Shown here piece after piece: positions 27,968-35,977 of a stretch of DNA of 64,000 bases. Each line of letters begins with the position of its first letter. Position 1 is the stretch's first letter. This DNA is from Actinomycetospora chibensis. Its GTDB lineage: Bacteria > Actinomycetota > Actinomycetes > Mycobacteriales > Pseudonocardiaceae. The position numbers and the translations under genes were made by a program. The notes below the pieces were generated by a model that saw only the letters and a list, made by a program, of their open reading frames with translations, was not told where the DNA came from and made no database searches. The stretch lies in contig NZ_JAQZAM010000012.1 in assembly GCF_028737215.1 (NCBI RefSeq), positions 176,880-240,879 of the forward strand, in the 5' to 3' direction.

Positions 27968-28073
27968 CAGCCCCACCTTGACCTCTCTCCGTGGGGCTGT
28001 TCCCACCGAGACTCGGGGTCGCCGTCGTTCCACCCGGTTCGCCGGGACGTCGACCCCGAGTCTCGTTGTTTGT
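27968..28073 (+). ncRNA. Candidate small RNA ending in an intrinsic terminator
   Basis: About 105 nt with two strong stems and no ORF. Hairpin 1 is CAGCCCCAC/GTGGGGCTG (27968-27976 with 27991-27999). Hairpin 2 is a 15-bp perfect stem (28007-28021 with 28051-28065) capped by an inner CCCGG-TTCG-CCGGG tetraloop and followed by TTGTTTGT. No plus-strand gene lies upstream, so the terminator needs its own transcript. It could instead only terminate the convergent S4 gene. Bases 27685-27955 hold no gene; a TATCGT at 27783-27788 (minus) may serve the DUF742 gene. Confidence 0.45.
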
Positions 28074-28078
28074 ACTCA

Positions 28079-28312
28079 TCAACCATCCGAGCGACGCACC
28101 CGGATCCGCTCCCCCGCGAGGGCCACGACGTCCCCGGGCGCGATCTGCCGGCCGCGCCGGGTCTCGCTCCGGCCGTTGACCGTGACCTCGCCGGCCTCCA
28201 GCACCTCCCGCGCCGCCGCACCGTGCTCGACGAGACCGGCGAGCTTCAGGAGCTGACCGAGACGGATCCCCTCGTCGCGGATGTCGATGTCACGGACGGC
28301 CGGGCGCTCCAC
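28079..28312 (-). CDS. RNA-binding S4-domain protein (YbcJ-like)
   Basis: A 77-residue protein that is almost entirely one S4 RNA-binding domain: IRLGQLLKLAGLVEHGAAAR, VLEAGEVTVNGRSETRRGRQ, APGDVVALAGERIRV. Members bind structured RNA, probably rRNA, and the target here is unknown. The GTG at 28312 fits the family length; an ATG at 28339 would add nine residues. The strong hairpin at 28007-28065 lies just beyond its stop codon. Confidence 0.88.
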   Translation of the reverse strand: MERPAVRDIDIRDEGIRLGQLLKLAGLVEHGAAAREVLEAGEVTVNGRSETRRGRQIAPGDVVALAGERIRVRRSDG

Positions 28313-28365
28313 ACCCGGAGAGTGTGCCGGGCGGCGCATGGGTCCCGGTGGTGGGATGGCGCCCG

Positions 28366-29112
28366 ATGGACGTCGTGCTGCTGGTGGTCGCGGGGCTGGG
28401 TGCCGGGCTCACCGGGTCGATGGCCGGGCTCGCGTCGCTGTTCTCCTACCCGGCGCTGCTGGCCGTCGGCCTCTCCCCGGTGGCGGCCAACCAGACCAAC
28501 ACCATCGCCCTCGCGGTCAGCAGCGTCGGCTCGATGCTGGGCTCCCGCCCCGAACTGCGCGGCCAGGCGCCCCGCGTCCTGCGCCTGCTGCCGCTGACGA
28601 TCCTGGGCGGGGCCATCGGCGCCGGTCTCGTGCTCGTGACCCCGTCGGACGCCTTCGCGCTCATCGTGCCGTTCCTCGTCGCCGGCGCGTCGCTCGTCCT
28701 GCTCTGGCCCCCGCGGATCGACGCCGCTCCGGTGTCGACGCGCGGCGGGCGCGCGGCGACCGTCGTCGGCGTCGTCGCGGTCGGGGTCTACAGCGGCTAC
28801 TTCGGCGCCGCCGCGGGCGTCGTGATGATGGCCCTGCTCGTGCGCGCCCTCGCCGACTCGCTCGTGCGCGTCAACGCGGTGAAGAACGTGCTGCTCGGCG
28901 CGTCCAACGCCGTCGCCGCCGTCGCCTTCGCCGTCGTCGGCGAGGTCGCCTGGTCGGCGGCGCTGCCGTTGACGTGCGGGCTGCTCGTCGGCAACTACTG
29001 CGGCCCCGCGATCGCCCGCCGCCTCCCGCCGAGGGTGCTGCGCATCGGCATCGCCGTCGCGGGGCTGGTCCTCGCCGGCGTCCTACTGCAACGGGCCCTG
29101 ACGACGCCGTGA
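28366..29112 (+). CDS. TauE/SafE-family anion exporter
   Basis: A 248-residue membrane protein with about eight helices in two repeated halves. Each half begins with a glycine-rich helix: AGLGAGLTGSMAGLASLFSY near residue 10, and VGVYSGYFGAAAGVVMMALL near residue 145. LSPVAANQTNTIAL and LVRVNAVKNVLLG are the conserved loop residues. TauE/SafE proteins export sulfite, sulfoacetate or related organosulfur anions; the substrate is not readable. Start ATG 28366 places the first helix at the N-terminus. Confidence 0.88.
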   Translation: MDVVLLVVAGLGAGLTGSMAGLASLFSYPALLAVGLSPVAANQTNTIALAVSSVGSMLGSRPELRGQAPRVLRLLPLTILGGAIGAGLVLVTPSDAFALIVPFLVAGASLVLLWPPRIDAAPVSTRGGRAATVVGVVAVGVYSGYFGAAAGVVMMALLVRALADSLVRVNAVKNVLLGASNAVAAVAFAVVGEVAWSAALPLTCGLLVGNYCGPAIARRLPPRVLRIGIAVAGLVLAGVLLQRALTTP

Positions 29113-29123
29113 CGCGCCGCAGT

Positions 29124-29250
29124 GCAGCGAGGGTCACCCCCACTGCGCCTCACGCAGCCGAGGTGACCCTCGCTGCGTCACCGCTCGCTCGCCGGGTCGC
29201 AGCGAGGGTCACCCCCACTGCGCCTCACGCAGCCGAGGCGTCCCTCGCTC
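29124..29250. repeat. Two-copy intergenic hairpin repeat
   Basis: A unit of about 52 bp occurs at 29124-29175 and again at 29199-29250, 75 bp apart. The first 40 bases are identical and the ends differ by a few. Copy 1 folds as GCAGCGAGGGTCACC with its exact complement at its end; in copy 2 the right arm has decayed. It lies between convergent genes and may act as a double terminator. Confidence 0.7.
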
Positions 29251-29296
29251 CCACCACTCCGCCGCACCATCGCCCCCCACCACCCCCGCGCGCGGG

Positions 29297-30034
29297 CTAC
29301 AGCGTCTGGCCCCCGTCGACGACGATCGTCTGGCCGGTGATCGCGCGGCTCGCGACGACCCCGAGCACCGCGGCGGCGACGTCCTCGGGCGTGGTCTCGC
29401 GGTCGAGCAGGGCCGAGGCGGCGAGCTCGCGGCCACGGTCCTCGTTGCCCGCCCACCAGCGGGTCAGCACGAGGCCCGGAGCCACCTCGTTGACCCGCAC
29501 GGGCGCGAGTGCACGGGCCAGCGAGCGGGTCAGGCCGTGCAGGGCGGACTTGCTCACCGCGTAGGGCAGCGACGACCCGTTGCCCGTGAGCCCGGCGATC
29601 GAGCCGATGTTGACGACGCAGCCGTCGTCGGCGGCGCGCAGGTCGTCGACCGTCGCGCGGGCGCAGTACCAGGGCGCCATGAGGTTGACCGCGAGCATCT
29701 GCTGCCAGACGTCGTCGGTGGCGCCGTCGAGGTCGTCGAGGGGCATCGGGATCGTCGCACCGGCGTTGTTCACCAGCACTCCGACCGGCCCCAGCTGCTC
29801 GCGGGCCGAGGCGACCATCGCCCGCACCGCCGCGTCGTCGGTGACGTCGGCCCGCACGGCGACCGCCCGGCCGCCGTCGGCGGTGATCTCGTCGACGACC
29901 GACTCGGCATCGTCGGCGGAGCGGCGGTAGGAGATCGCGACCGGGTGGCCGGCCCGGTGCAGGGCGAGGCTGCAGGCCCGCCCGATGCCGGTGCCGCCGC
30001 CGGTGACGAGCGCAGTGGTCACGACAGGGCTCAC
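29297..30034 (-). CDS. Short-chain dehydrogenase/reductase (FabG-like)
   Basis: A 245-residue classical SDR with TGGGTGIGRACSLAL at the cofactor site, NNAGATIPMPLDD, the active site NIGSIAGLTGNGSSLPYAVS with YAVSK, and a closing ITGQTIVVDGG that is typical of 3-oxoacyl-ACP reductase-like members. The substrate is unknown. The GTG start overlaps the stop of the GatB/YqeY gene upstream (GTGA), so it is the second gene of that operon. It converges on the repeat-bearing junction. Confidence 0.88.
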   Translation of the reverse strand: MSPVVTTALVTGGGTGIGRACSLALHRAGHPVAISYRRSADDAESVVDEITADGGRAVAVRADVTDDAAVRAMVASAREQLGPVGVLVNNAGATIPMPLDDLDGATDDVWQQMLAVNLMAPWYCARATVDDLRAADDGCVVNIGSIAGLTGNGSSLPYAVSKSALHGLTRSLARALAPVRVNEVAPGLVLTRWWAGNEDRGRELAASALLDRETTPEDVAAAVLGVVASRAITGQTIVVDGGQTL

Positions 30035-30489
30035 GAGCCGCTCAACTGACGCTTCACCTCGCCGGACACGCGCCGGCCGTCGGCCTGCCCGGCCACCTTG
30101 GGCTGGACGACCTTCATCACCGCACCCATCTGCTTCGGGCCCTGCGCGCCGGTCTCGGCGATGGCGGCCGCGACGATCGCCGTGAGGTCGTCGTCGGAGA
30201 GCTGGGCGGGCAGGTAGTCGGCCAGCACGAGCTGCTCGGCGCGCTCGCGCTCGGCGAGCTCCGTGCGGCCCGCGCCGTCGAACGCCTCCGCGGACTCCCG
30301 GCGCTTCTTCGACTCGCGCCCGAGGACGGTGACCACCTCGTCGTCGGTGAGCTCGCGGTGCTGCTCGCCCGCGACCTCCTCGGTGTTGATCGCCGACAGC
30401 GCCATCCGGATCGTCGAGACCCGCACCTGGTCCCGGGCCTTCATCGCGGTGGTGAGGTCGGTGCGCAGTCGTTCCTTCAGTTCGGACAC
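30031..30489 (-). CDS. GatB/YqeY domain protein
   Basis: A 152-residue YqeY-type protein, related to the tRNA-binding tail domain of GatB. Seen: LKERLRTDLTTAMKARDQVR, STIRMALSAINTEEV, DYLPAQLSDDDL and the C-terminal QMGAVMKVVQPKVAGQADGR. A role in tRNA-dependent amidation or tRNA binding is presumed from the family. GTG 30489 follows a TACGGT box by exactly 7 nt and has no ribosome site, so it is probably leaderless. An SDR gene follows by a 4-bp overlap. Confidence 0.93.
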   Translation of the reverse strand: MSELKERLRTDLTTAMKARDQVRVSTIRMALSAINTEEVAGEQHRELTDDEVVTVLGRESKKRRESAEAFDGAGRTELAERERAEQLVLADYLPAQLSDDDLTAIVAAAIAETGAQGPKQMGAVMKVVQPKVAGQADGRRVSGEVKRQLSGS

Positions 30490-30496
30490 ACGAACC

Positions 30497-30502
30497 ACCG
30501 TA
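30497..30502 (-). promoter_or_regulatory. -10 box of leaderless YqeY gene
   Basis: Minus-strand TACGGT ends 7 nt before the GTG at 30489. It sits in the 14-bp gap after the stop codon of the upstream SDR gene. Confidence 0.5.
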
Positions 30503-30503
30503 G

Positions 30504-31235
30504 TCAGGTCATGCGACGCAGAATCGGCGTCGGCATCACCCGCAGCAGCCGGCCGAGGGCCGCCCACGGCCACGTCGGCACGTACGCGAAGGCGGGCCCG
30601 CGCTCGATCGCGACGGCCATGGCCTCGGTGCCGGTCTCGGCGTCGACGGCGAACGGCATCGTCATGCCCGCGTTGAGGTCGGTGCGGATGAAGCCGGGCG
30701 CGAGCGTGGTGACGCGGATCGGGGTGTCGGCGACGTCGACGCGGATGCCCTCGGCGAGGTGCGAGAGCCCCGCCTTCGTCGCGGCGTACGTCGTCTGGGC
30801 GCCCTTCAGACCGCGGTCGGCGGCCACCGAGGACACGACGACGAGGTGCCCGGCGTTCTGCGCGCGGAAGATCTCCATGGCGGCCTCGCACTGCGCCAGG
30901 GCGGCCACGAAGTTGGTCCGCGCCGTCGCCAGGTTGGCGTCGAACCGTCCCGTCCCGATCGGCGCGCCCTTGCCGAGCCCCGCGTTGACGACCACGCGGT
31001 CGAGCCCGCCGAGCTCGTCGCGCATCGCGCGGATCGTCGCGAAGACGGCGTCGTGGTCGTCGACGTCGAGCGCGGCGACGACGATCCGGACCCCGGTGGG
31101 CGCGAGCTCGTCGCGCAGGGCCTCGAGGCGGTCGAGGCGCCGGGCGACGAGCGCGAGGTCGTGTCCGCGCGCGGCGAGCCGGCGGGCCAGGCCCGCGCCC
31201 AGCCCCGAGCTCGCTCCGGTGATCAAGGTCCGCAT
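30504..31235 (-). CDS. Short-chain dehydrogenase/reductase
   Basis: A 243-residue SDR with TGASSGLGAGLARRLA, LVARRLDRLEALRDEL (an NADP-type loop), VVNAGLGKGAPIG, a VVVSSVAADRGLKGAQTTYA active site, and LAPGFIRTDLN. The C-terminus (WPWAALGRLLRVMPTPILRR) resembles the membrane-associating tail of a subgroup often linked to lipid substrates. The substrate is unknown. It lies upstream of the YqeY gene, which has its own -10 box. Confidence 0.88.
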   Translation of the reverse strand: MRTLITGASSGLGAGLARRLAARGHDLALVARRLDRLEALRDELAPTGVRIVVAALDVDDHDAVFATIRAMRDELGGLDRVVVNAGLGKGAPIGTGRFDANLATARTNFVAALAQCEAAMEIFRAQNAGHLVVVSSVAADRGLKGAQTTYAATKAGLSHLAEGIRVDVADTPIRVTTLAPGFIRTDLNAGMTMPFAVDAETGTEAMAVAIERGPAFAYVPTWPWAALGRLLRVMPTPILRRMT

Positions 31236-31254
31236 GGGCCGGGAGCCTGTCAGG

Positions 31255-31611
31255 TCACCCGTGGGCGAGCACGTTCACCACCACACCCTGCGGCGTGCGC
31301 ACGAAGAACCGGCGGACGCCCCACGGCTCGTCGGTGAGCGGGTGGACGATCTCGTACCCGGCCGCCACGGCGCCGTCGTGGACCGACTGCAATGTGGCGA
31401 GGTCCGCCACCTCCACCGAGACGCGGCTGTCCTCCGGGGCGGTGGCGTCGCGGCTGATGAGCTGCACCTGGGCGGTGCCCGCGCTGTGGTTGACGATCCA
31501 GCCCATGTCCATCGGGGTCTCGAGCCCGAGCAGGCCGGTCCAGAACGGGGCATCGGCGGCGGGGTCGTCGACGGCGAGGTTGGCGACGATGCGGCGCACG
31601 GTCGGGGTCAT
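31255..31611 (-). CDS. VOC (glyoxalase/bleomycin-resistance-like) protein
   Basis: A 118-residue vicinal-oxygen-chelate protein with the usual two beta-alpha-beta modules: VRRIVANLAVDDPAADAPFW, TAQVQLISR, then VSVEVADL and GVRRFFVRTPQGVVVNVLAH. The metal-site residues are only partly conserved, so it may bind a ligand rather than catalyse. ATG 31611 is preceded by CAGGCT at 7 nt and no ribosome site. It lies 20 bp before the next SDR gene on the same strand. Confidence 0.85.
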   Translation of the reverse strand: MTPTVRRIVANLAVDDPAADAPFWTGLLGLETPMDMGWIVNHSAGTAQVQLISRDATAPEDSRVSVEVADLATLQSVHDGAVAAGYEIVHPLTDEPWGVRRFFVRTPQGVVVNVLAHG

Positions 31612-31698
31612 GCCCGCCAGCCTGCCGTTCCGAGGGCGTCGACGGCTTGGACGAATCCGACCCGCCACGGATCTCGGGAGTCTGGTGTTCTCCTGGAC

Positions 31699-32268
31699 GT
31701 GGCGGACGACGAGCAGCTGCGCGCCGCGCTGATCGAGGACCTCGACGCGGGGTTCGAGGCGGTGGTGCGCGCCCACGGCGACGTCGTGCACGCGGTCGCG
31801 CGGAGGACCTCCGACCGCACGGCCGACGCCGAGGACCTCGCCGCGGAGGCGCTCCTGCGGGCCTACCGCGCCCTGCGCGGCTACACCCCGGAGCGCATCG
31901 AGGGCCTGATCCTGCGGCCCTGGCTGCTGACCATCCTGCTCAACACCGCCCGCAACGACCGCCGCGACGCCGCCCGCCGGCCCCGGACCGACGGCGTCGC
32001 CCCCGTGCCCGACCGCGCGAGCGCGGCCCCCGGTCCCGCCGAGCGCGCCGAGACCGGCGACCTCGGCGACCGGCTGGCCGGGCTGCTCGCCGAGCTGCCG
32101 GTCGCCCAGCGCACGGCGGTGGTGCTGCGCCACGTCGTCGACCTGCCCGTCGCCGAGGTGGCCACCGTCCTCGCCTGCAGCGAGGGCACCGCCCGGTCGC
32201 ACGCCGCCCGCGGGCTCGCGGCGCTCCGGGCCCGCCTGACCGCCGACACCACCGAGGAGACGGCATGA
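31699..32268 (+). CDS. ECF-type RNA polymerase sigma factor
   Basis: A 189-residue group 4 sigma factor. Region 2 (LIEDLDAGFEAVVRAHGDVV, then TADAEDLAAEALLRAYRAL) and region 4 (LLAELPVAQRTAVVLRHVVD, LPVAEVATVLACSEGTARSH) are both clear. No anti-sigma gene follows. Instead the next gene, overlapping by ATGA at 32265, encodes an alkyltransferase-Ada fusion. Start GTG 31699; upstream there is no ribosome site. The pairing suggests control of an alkylation response, which is inference. Confidence 0.9.
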   Translation: MADDEQLRAALIEDLDAGFEAVVRAHGDVVHAVARRTSDRTADAEDLAAEALLRAYRALRGYTPERIEGLILRPWLLTILLNTARNDRRDAARRPRTDGVAPVPDRASAAPGPAERAETGDLGDRLAGLLAELPVAQRTAVVLRHVVDLPVAEVATVLACSEGTARSHAARGLAALRARLTADTTEETA

Positions 32269-33035
32269 CCGACACCCCGACCGCAGACCGCCCGGCCCCC
32301 GACCCCCTGCTGGCCGGTCTGCGCGACCTCGCCGAGCCCGCCCCCACGACCCTGACCGACCGGGTGGTCGACGGCTGGGTGCGCGCGCCCAGCCCGCTCG
32401 GCGAGGTGTACGCCGTCGCCGGCGCCGGCGGGGTGCGCCTCCTCCGGACCGCGGCCCACGCGGGCGACCTGGAGGTGTTCCTCGAGGAGTACCGGACGCG
32501 CCACGGCCGCCCGGTGCGCCCGGCGACGCGCCCGCCCCGGGGTCTGCTGCCCGCCCTGCGCGGGACCGGCGGGCCACCGGAGCTCGACCTCACCGACGTC
32601 GGCGACTTCGCGCGGCAGGTCCTCGCCGCCACGGCGCGCATCCCGGCGGGCCAGGTCCGCCCCTACGGCTGGGTGGCCCGCGAGGCCGGGCACCCGAAGG
32701 CGGTCCGGGCGGTCGGCACGGCGCTCGCCCGCAACCCGGTGCCGCTGCTCATCCCCTGCCACCGCGTGGTGCGCGGCGACGGCGGCCTCGGGCAGTACCT
32801 CTCCGGTGCCGGGGACAAGGCGACCCTGCTGGCCGGCGAGGGCCTGGACCTCGACCGGGTCGCCGACCTCGCCGCCGCGGGCACCCGCCTGATCGGCAGC
32901 GACACCACCGGCGTCGTCTGCTTCCCGTCGTGCCACCACGCGCGCCGGATCACCGACGCCCACCGCCGCGGTTTCGCGAGCCTCGACCGGGCCCGCGCCG
33001 CCGGCTACCGCCCCTGCCGCGACTGCCGCCCCTGA
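32265..33035 (+). CDS. ogt: O6-alkylguanine-DNA alkyltransferase fused to an Ada-type zinc domain
   Basis: A 256-residue fusion. Residues about 35-200 form the methyltransferase domain. Its core is ATARIPAGQVRPYGWVAR, AVGTALARNPVPLLIPCHRV and GDGGLGQYLSG, with catalytic Cys near residue 165 in PCHRV. Residues about 208-256 resemble the Ada metal-binding phosphotriester domain: TTGVVCFPSCHHARRI and AGYRPCRDCRP give four cysteines. In E. coli Ada this domain is N-terminal, so the order is reversed here. The first 35 residues are unlike Ogt and could contact the co-translated sigma factor (inference). Confidence 0.9.
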   Translation: MTDTPTADRPAPDPLLAGLRDLAEPAPTTLTDRVVDGWVRAPSPLGEVYAVAGAGGVRLLRTAAHAGDLEVFLEEYRTRHGRPVRPATRPPRGLLPALRGTGGPPELDLTDVGDFARQVLAATARIPAGQVRPYGWVAREAGHPKAVRAVGTALARNPVPLLIPCHRVVRGDGGLGQYLSGAGDKATLLAGEGLDLDRVADLAAAGTRLIGSDTTGVVCFPSCHHARRITDAHRRGFASLDRARAAGYRPCRDCRP

Positions 33036-33054
33036 CCTACGTCTCCGGCCGACC

Positions 33055-33096
33055 CGTGAGTGGAATTCGGGGCTATGGGCCCGAACTTCACTCACG
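33055..33096. terminator. Bidirectional terminator hairpin, GTGAG type
   Basis: CGTGAGTGGAATTCGGG (33055-33071) pairs with CCCGAACTTCACTCACG (33080-33096) with two internal mismatches. It lies between the convergent ogt and PHP-hydrolase genes and covers the stop codon of the latter. Confidence 0.72.
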
Positions 33097-35101
33097 TGGT
33101 CCGGCTCTCCCTGAGGGCGGCGCGGTAGACGGCGCGGGCGCGGTCGAGGACGGCGCGGTGGTCGGCGAGCTGGCCGTCGCGTCGCTCGGGGTCGAGGCGG
33201 CCCTCCTCGACCACCAGGCGCTCCAGGCGGTCGAGCAGACCCAGGCACCACCGCACGTCGGCCTCCCGGACCACGCGCCGGCCGCCCACCTCGACGTGCA
33301 CCGCCGAGGTGTGGGCGAACACCGGGCGCCCGGGATCCATCGGGTGCGGCCCGCCCCGGGCGCTCGCCGCGAGCCACAGGGGTCCGTCGACGGGGACCTC
33401 GACCGTCAGCGCGACGTCGGCACCGTCGACCGCCCGCCGGGCCAGCTCCCCGTCCGGGCCGTGGAGCACGAGCTCCCGCGCCCCGCTGCCCCGCACCCGC
33501 GCGCGGACGTCCAGGACGTGGCCGGGGCGGGCGTCGAGCACGGAGCCCGGGCCGGCACCGTCCACGGTCAACATCAGGAACGGCCCGTTCGTCGCCACCG
33601 TCCGCCCCGCCCGGACGGCGTCGCGGACCGCCTCGGCCGACACCGGGGCGTCGCCCAGGTCGGCGTACAGGCGCACCCAGCCCGGGGGGTTCGACGCGAC
33701 GCCCGGGCCGTGGGCGAACGAGAGGAAGACGTCGCTGCCGGCCACGGCCGCGGGGCGCAGGCCGCTGCCGAGCAGGCGGTGGAAGAGCTCCGCGCCCGCC
33801 GTGTCGTCGAAGCACGACACCACCTCGAGGCCGTCGACCAGCCCGAGGGCGATGTCGGCGACGAGCTCGCGGGCCTCGACCGTCCGGTGCGGGGCGAGGA
33901 ACGGGCCGTAGGGGTCGTCGGGATCGTCGCCGAACCCCGCGAACACCGGGTGCGCGTAGGCCACCGAGGCGCCGGCCTCCCGCAGGTCCGCGCAGGCCTC
34001 GGCGTTGGGCGGCCAGTCGTGCGCGTGCTCGGTGCCGGGGTGCCCGGTCTGGTACCGGATGGGGGGCCGCGACGGCGCCAGGGCGTGCACGTGCCCGAGG
34101 AGGTCGTTGCGGAACTCGACGGACGTGCGCGCCACGGCGTCCCCGGTCCACAGGTCCTCGCCGACGGTGCTCTCGAACAGCACCCGGTCGTAGACGTGCG
34201 GGCCGCCGAGGTTGCCGGCGGTGAGGTTCATGAGCTCGAGGCCCTCGCCGCGTTGCATGGCCCGGGCCTGTTCGGGAGCGACGACGAGGTCTCCGGAGTA
34301 GTTCAGGTGCACGTGCAGGTCGGCCGAGCGCCAGCCCTCGGCGGCCGGATCGACGAGGCGCTCCGGTTCGAGGTCGACGCTCTCGTCGGAGCTCACGGTC
34401 ACCGTGGTCCTCACCGCCGCGTACTCGGGGCCCCGGGTGCACGTGACCGTGAACGACCCCGCGGGCACCTCCAGCACCGTGTCCCGGGCGTGGAAGTACG
34501 GCCGGTGCGCGCCGTCGTGCTTGGGCGGGACGCCGTCGGGCCACCAGCCGCCGCCGGCCTCGTCGACGACCGACCACCGCGACCACGCCGAGCTCCGCAC
34601 CCGCAGGGACGCCGCGGGCCGCACCTCGACCGCGCCGGCGACCTCGAGCGCGCCGACCCGCAGCACCGGCCCGTCGACGTCGACCGTCATCACGGCCGCG
34701 CCGCCCGCCTCGACCGTCACCGGGGTCCCGGCCACGTCCAGCTCGGCCCCGACGAGGGAGTCCACGACGATGTCCAGGGTCACCGGACGCCCGGCACACG
34801 CGAGCCTCGGCGCCCCGACCCGCGGGGTGACGGTGCCGCCGGCGTCGACGTCGAGCACCACCAGCCCCGGAGCGGGCGTGTCCCCGGCGACCCGTCGGAT
34901 CGCCGCCGGCCAGTCGCCGCCCGTCGTCGCGAGCGCGTCGGCGAGGTCCCCGAGACGCGAGAAGCGCGCGAGCCGGAAGAACTCCGGGAGCTCGTCGTCC
35001 CCCCAGCCCCAGCCCTGCTGATCGCGCAGACGCCGGTAGTGGGCGAGCGCCTCGATCGCCGCGGCGGGCAGGTCGAGGACCTGGTCGTCCTGACAACACA
35101 T
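33092..35101 (-). CDS. CehA/McbA-type PHP-domain metallohydrolase
   Basis: A 669-residue protein. The first 40% is beta-rich without a recognised motif. From about residue 255 there is a PHP-type metal domain: WRSADLHVHLNYSGDLV gives the HxH pair, and later GASVAYAHPVF, DGLEVVSCF and AVAGSDVFLSF supply further ligands. Relatives of the CehA/McbA type hydrolyse carbamates, but the substrate here is unknown. ATG 35101 overlaps the stop of the mycofactocin-type SDR by one base (TGATG), so the two are coupled and may act on one pathway. Confidence 0.8.
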   Translation of the reverse strand: MCCQDDQVLDLPAAAIEALAHYRRLRDQQGWGWGDDELPEFFRLARFSRLGDLADALATTGGDWPAAIRRVAGDTPAPGLVVLDVDAGGTVTPRVGAPRLACAGRPVTLDIVVDSLVGAELDVAGTPVTVEAGGAAVMTVDVDGPVLRVGALEVAGAVEVRPAASLRVRSSAWSRWSVVDEAGGGWWPDGVPPKHDGAHRPYFHARDTVLEVPAGSFTVTCTRGPEYAAVRTTVTVSSDESVDLEPERLVDPAAEGWRSADLHVHLNYSGDLVVAPEQARAMQRGEGLELMNLTAGNLGGPHVYDRVLFESTVGEDLWTGDAVARTSVEFRNDLLGHVHALAPSRPPIRYQTGHPGTEHAHDWPPNAEACADLREAGASVAYAHPVFAGFGDDPDDPYGPFLAPHRTVEARELVADIALGLVDGLEVVSCFDDTAGAELFHRLLGSGLRPAAVAGSDVFLSFAHGPGVASNPPGWVRLYADLGDAPVSAEAVRDAVRAGRTVATNGPFLMLTVDGAGPGSVLDARPGHVLDVRARVRGSGARELVLHGPDGELARRAVDGADVALTVEVPVDGPLWLAASARGGPHPMDPGRPVFAHTSAVHVEVGGRRVVREADVRWCLGLLDRLERLVVEEGRLDPERRDGQLADHRAVLDRARAVYRAALRESRTT

Positions 35102-35934
35102 CAGCGGACGACGAACCCCGCGTCGACGGGAAGCGCGACGCCGGTGACGTAGCGGGCCTCGTCGGAGACCAGCCAGGCCACGGCCGCGGTGATGTCGCCG
35201 GGCTCGAGGAGCCCCACGGGCAGCAGGTTCCCGACGTCGGGCACGTCCCCGGCGGGCGGGTCGGTGAACAGGGCCGCCACCGCGTCGTTGAGCACCATCG
35301 TCGTCGCGACGCCCGAGGGATGCACCGAGTTGACGCGGATCGAGTGCGGTGCGAGCCAGTGCGCCCACCCGCGCACGAGCCCGACCAGCGCGTGCTTGCT
35401 CGCGATGTAGCCGTCCATCTGGCCGCTGCCGTCGCCGCCGCGCCCGGACAGGCCCATCGACGAGCTCGTGACGACGACCGCTCCGCCGCGTCCCTGCGCG
35501 ATCATGGTCGGCGCGGCGGCCTGCACGGTGTTCCAGACCCCGACGGTGTTGACGTCCAGCTGGTCGCGGAACGCCTGCGCGGCCGTGACGTGCGGCGACG
35601 CCATCCCGATCCCGGCGTTCGCGATCACGGCGTCCACGCCGCCGAGCTCCTCCACCCCGGCCGTGACGGCCTTGCCGATCGCGTCGGCGTCGCGGACGTC
35701 GGCGACGTGGGCACTCACCCGCCCGCCCCGCTCGCGGATGCCCGCGACGGTCTCGTCGAGGTCCTCGCGGGTGGCCATCGGGTAGGCGACGCCGTCGAGC
35801 GGTGCGCAGATGTCGACGGCGATCACGTCGGCGCCCTCGGAGGCGAGCCGCAGCGCGTGGCTGCGGCCCTGCCCCCGGGCGGCGCCGGTGATGAGCGCGA
35901 CCTTGCCCGCCTGGCGCCCGGTGCGTTCGGTCAT
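35101..35934 (-). CDS. Mycofactocin-coupled SDR oxidoreductase
   Basis: A 277-residue SDR of the mycofactocin-dependent type, recognised by the insert after the cofactor site. GAARGQGRSHALRLASEGAD is followed by VDICAPLDGVAYPMATREDL, where VDIC is diagnostic, and by a long NAD-enclosing loop. SSSMGLSGRGGDGSGQMDGY leads to the active site with YIASKHA. Such enzymes hold NAD tightly and pass electrons to the peptide-derived cofactor mycofactocin, usually from alcohols. The ATG is 6 nt after TACGGT, so it is probably leaderless. It is coupled to the PHP hydrolase. Confidence 0.92.
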   Translation of the reverse strand: MTERTGRQAGKVALITGAARGQGRSHALRLASEGADVIAVDICAPLDGVAYPMATREDLDETVAGIRERGGRVSAHVADVRDADAIGKAVTAGVEELGGVDAVIANAGIGMASPHVTAAQAFRDQLDVNTVGVWNTVQAAAPTMIAQGRGGAVVVTSSSMGLSGRGGDGSGQMDGYIASKHALVGLVRGWAHWLAPHSIRVNSVHPSGVATTMVLNDAVAALFTDPPAGDVPDVGNLLPVGLLEPGDITAAVAWLVSDEARYVTGVALPVDAGFVVR

Positions 35935-35940
35935 GGTTCG

Positions 35941-35946
35941 ACCGTA
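35941..35946 (-). promoter_or_regulatory. -10 box of leaderless mycofactocin SDR
   Basis: Minus-strand TACGGT ends 6 nt before the ATG at 35934. No Shine-Dalgarno sequence is present. Confidence 0.5.
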
Positions 35947-35977
35947 GCACCGAGTGGTTGTAAAAAAGAACCAGGCG

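Noticed and set aside
27968..28073. 6C RNA
   Set aside because: The stems contain C-runs, but the paired six-C loops that define the family are missing.
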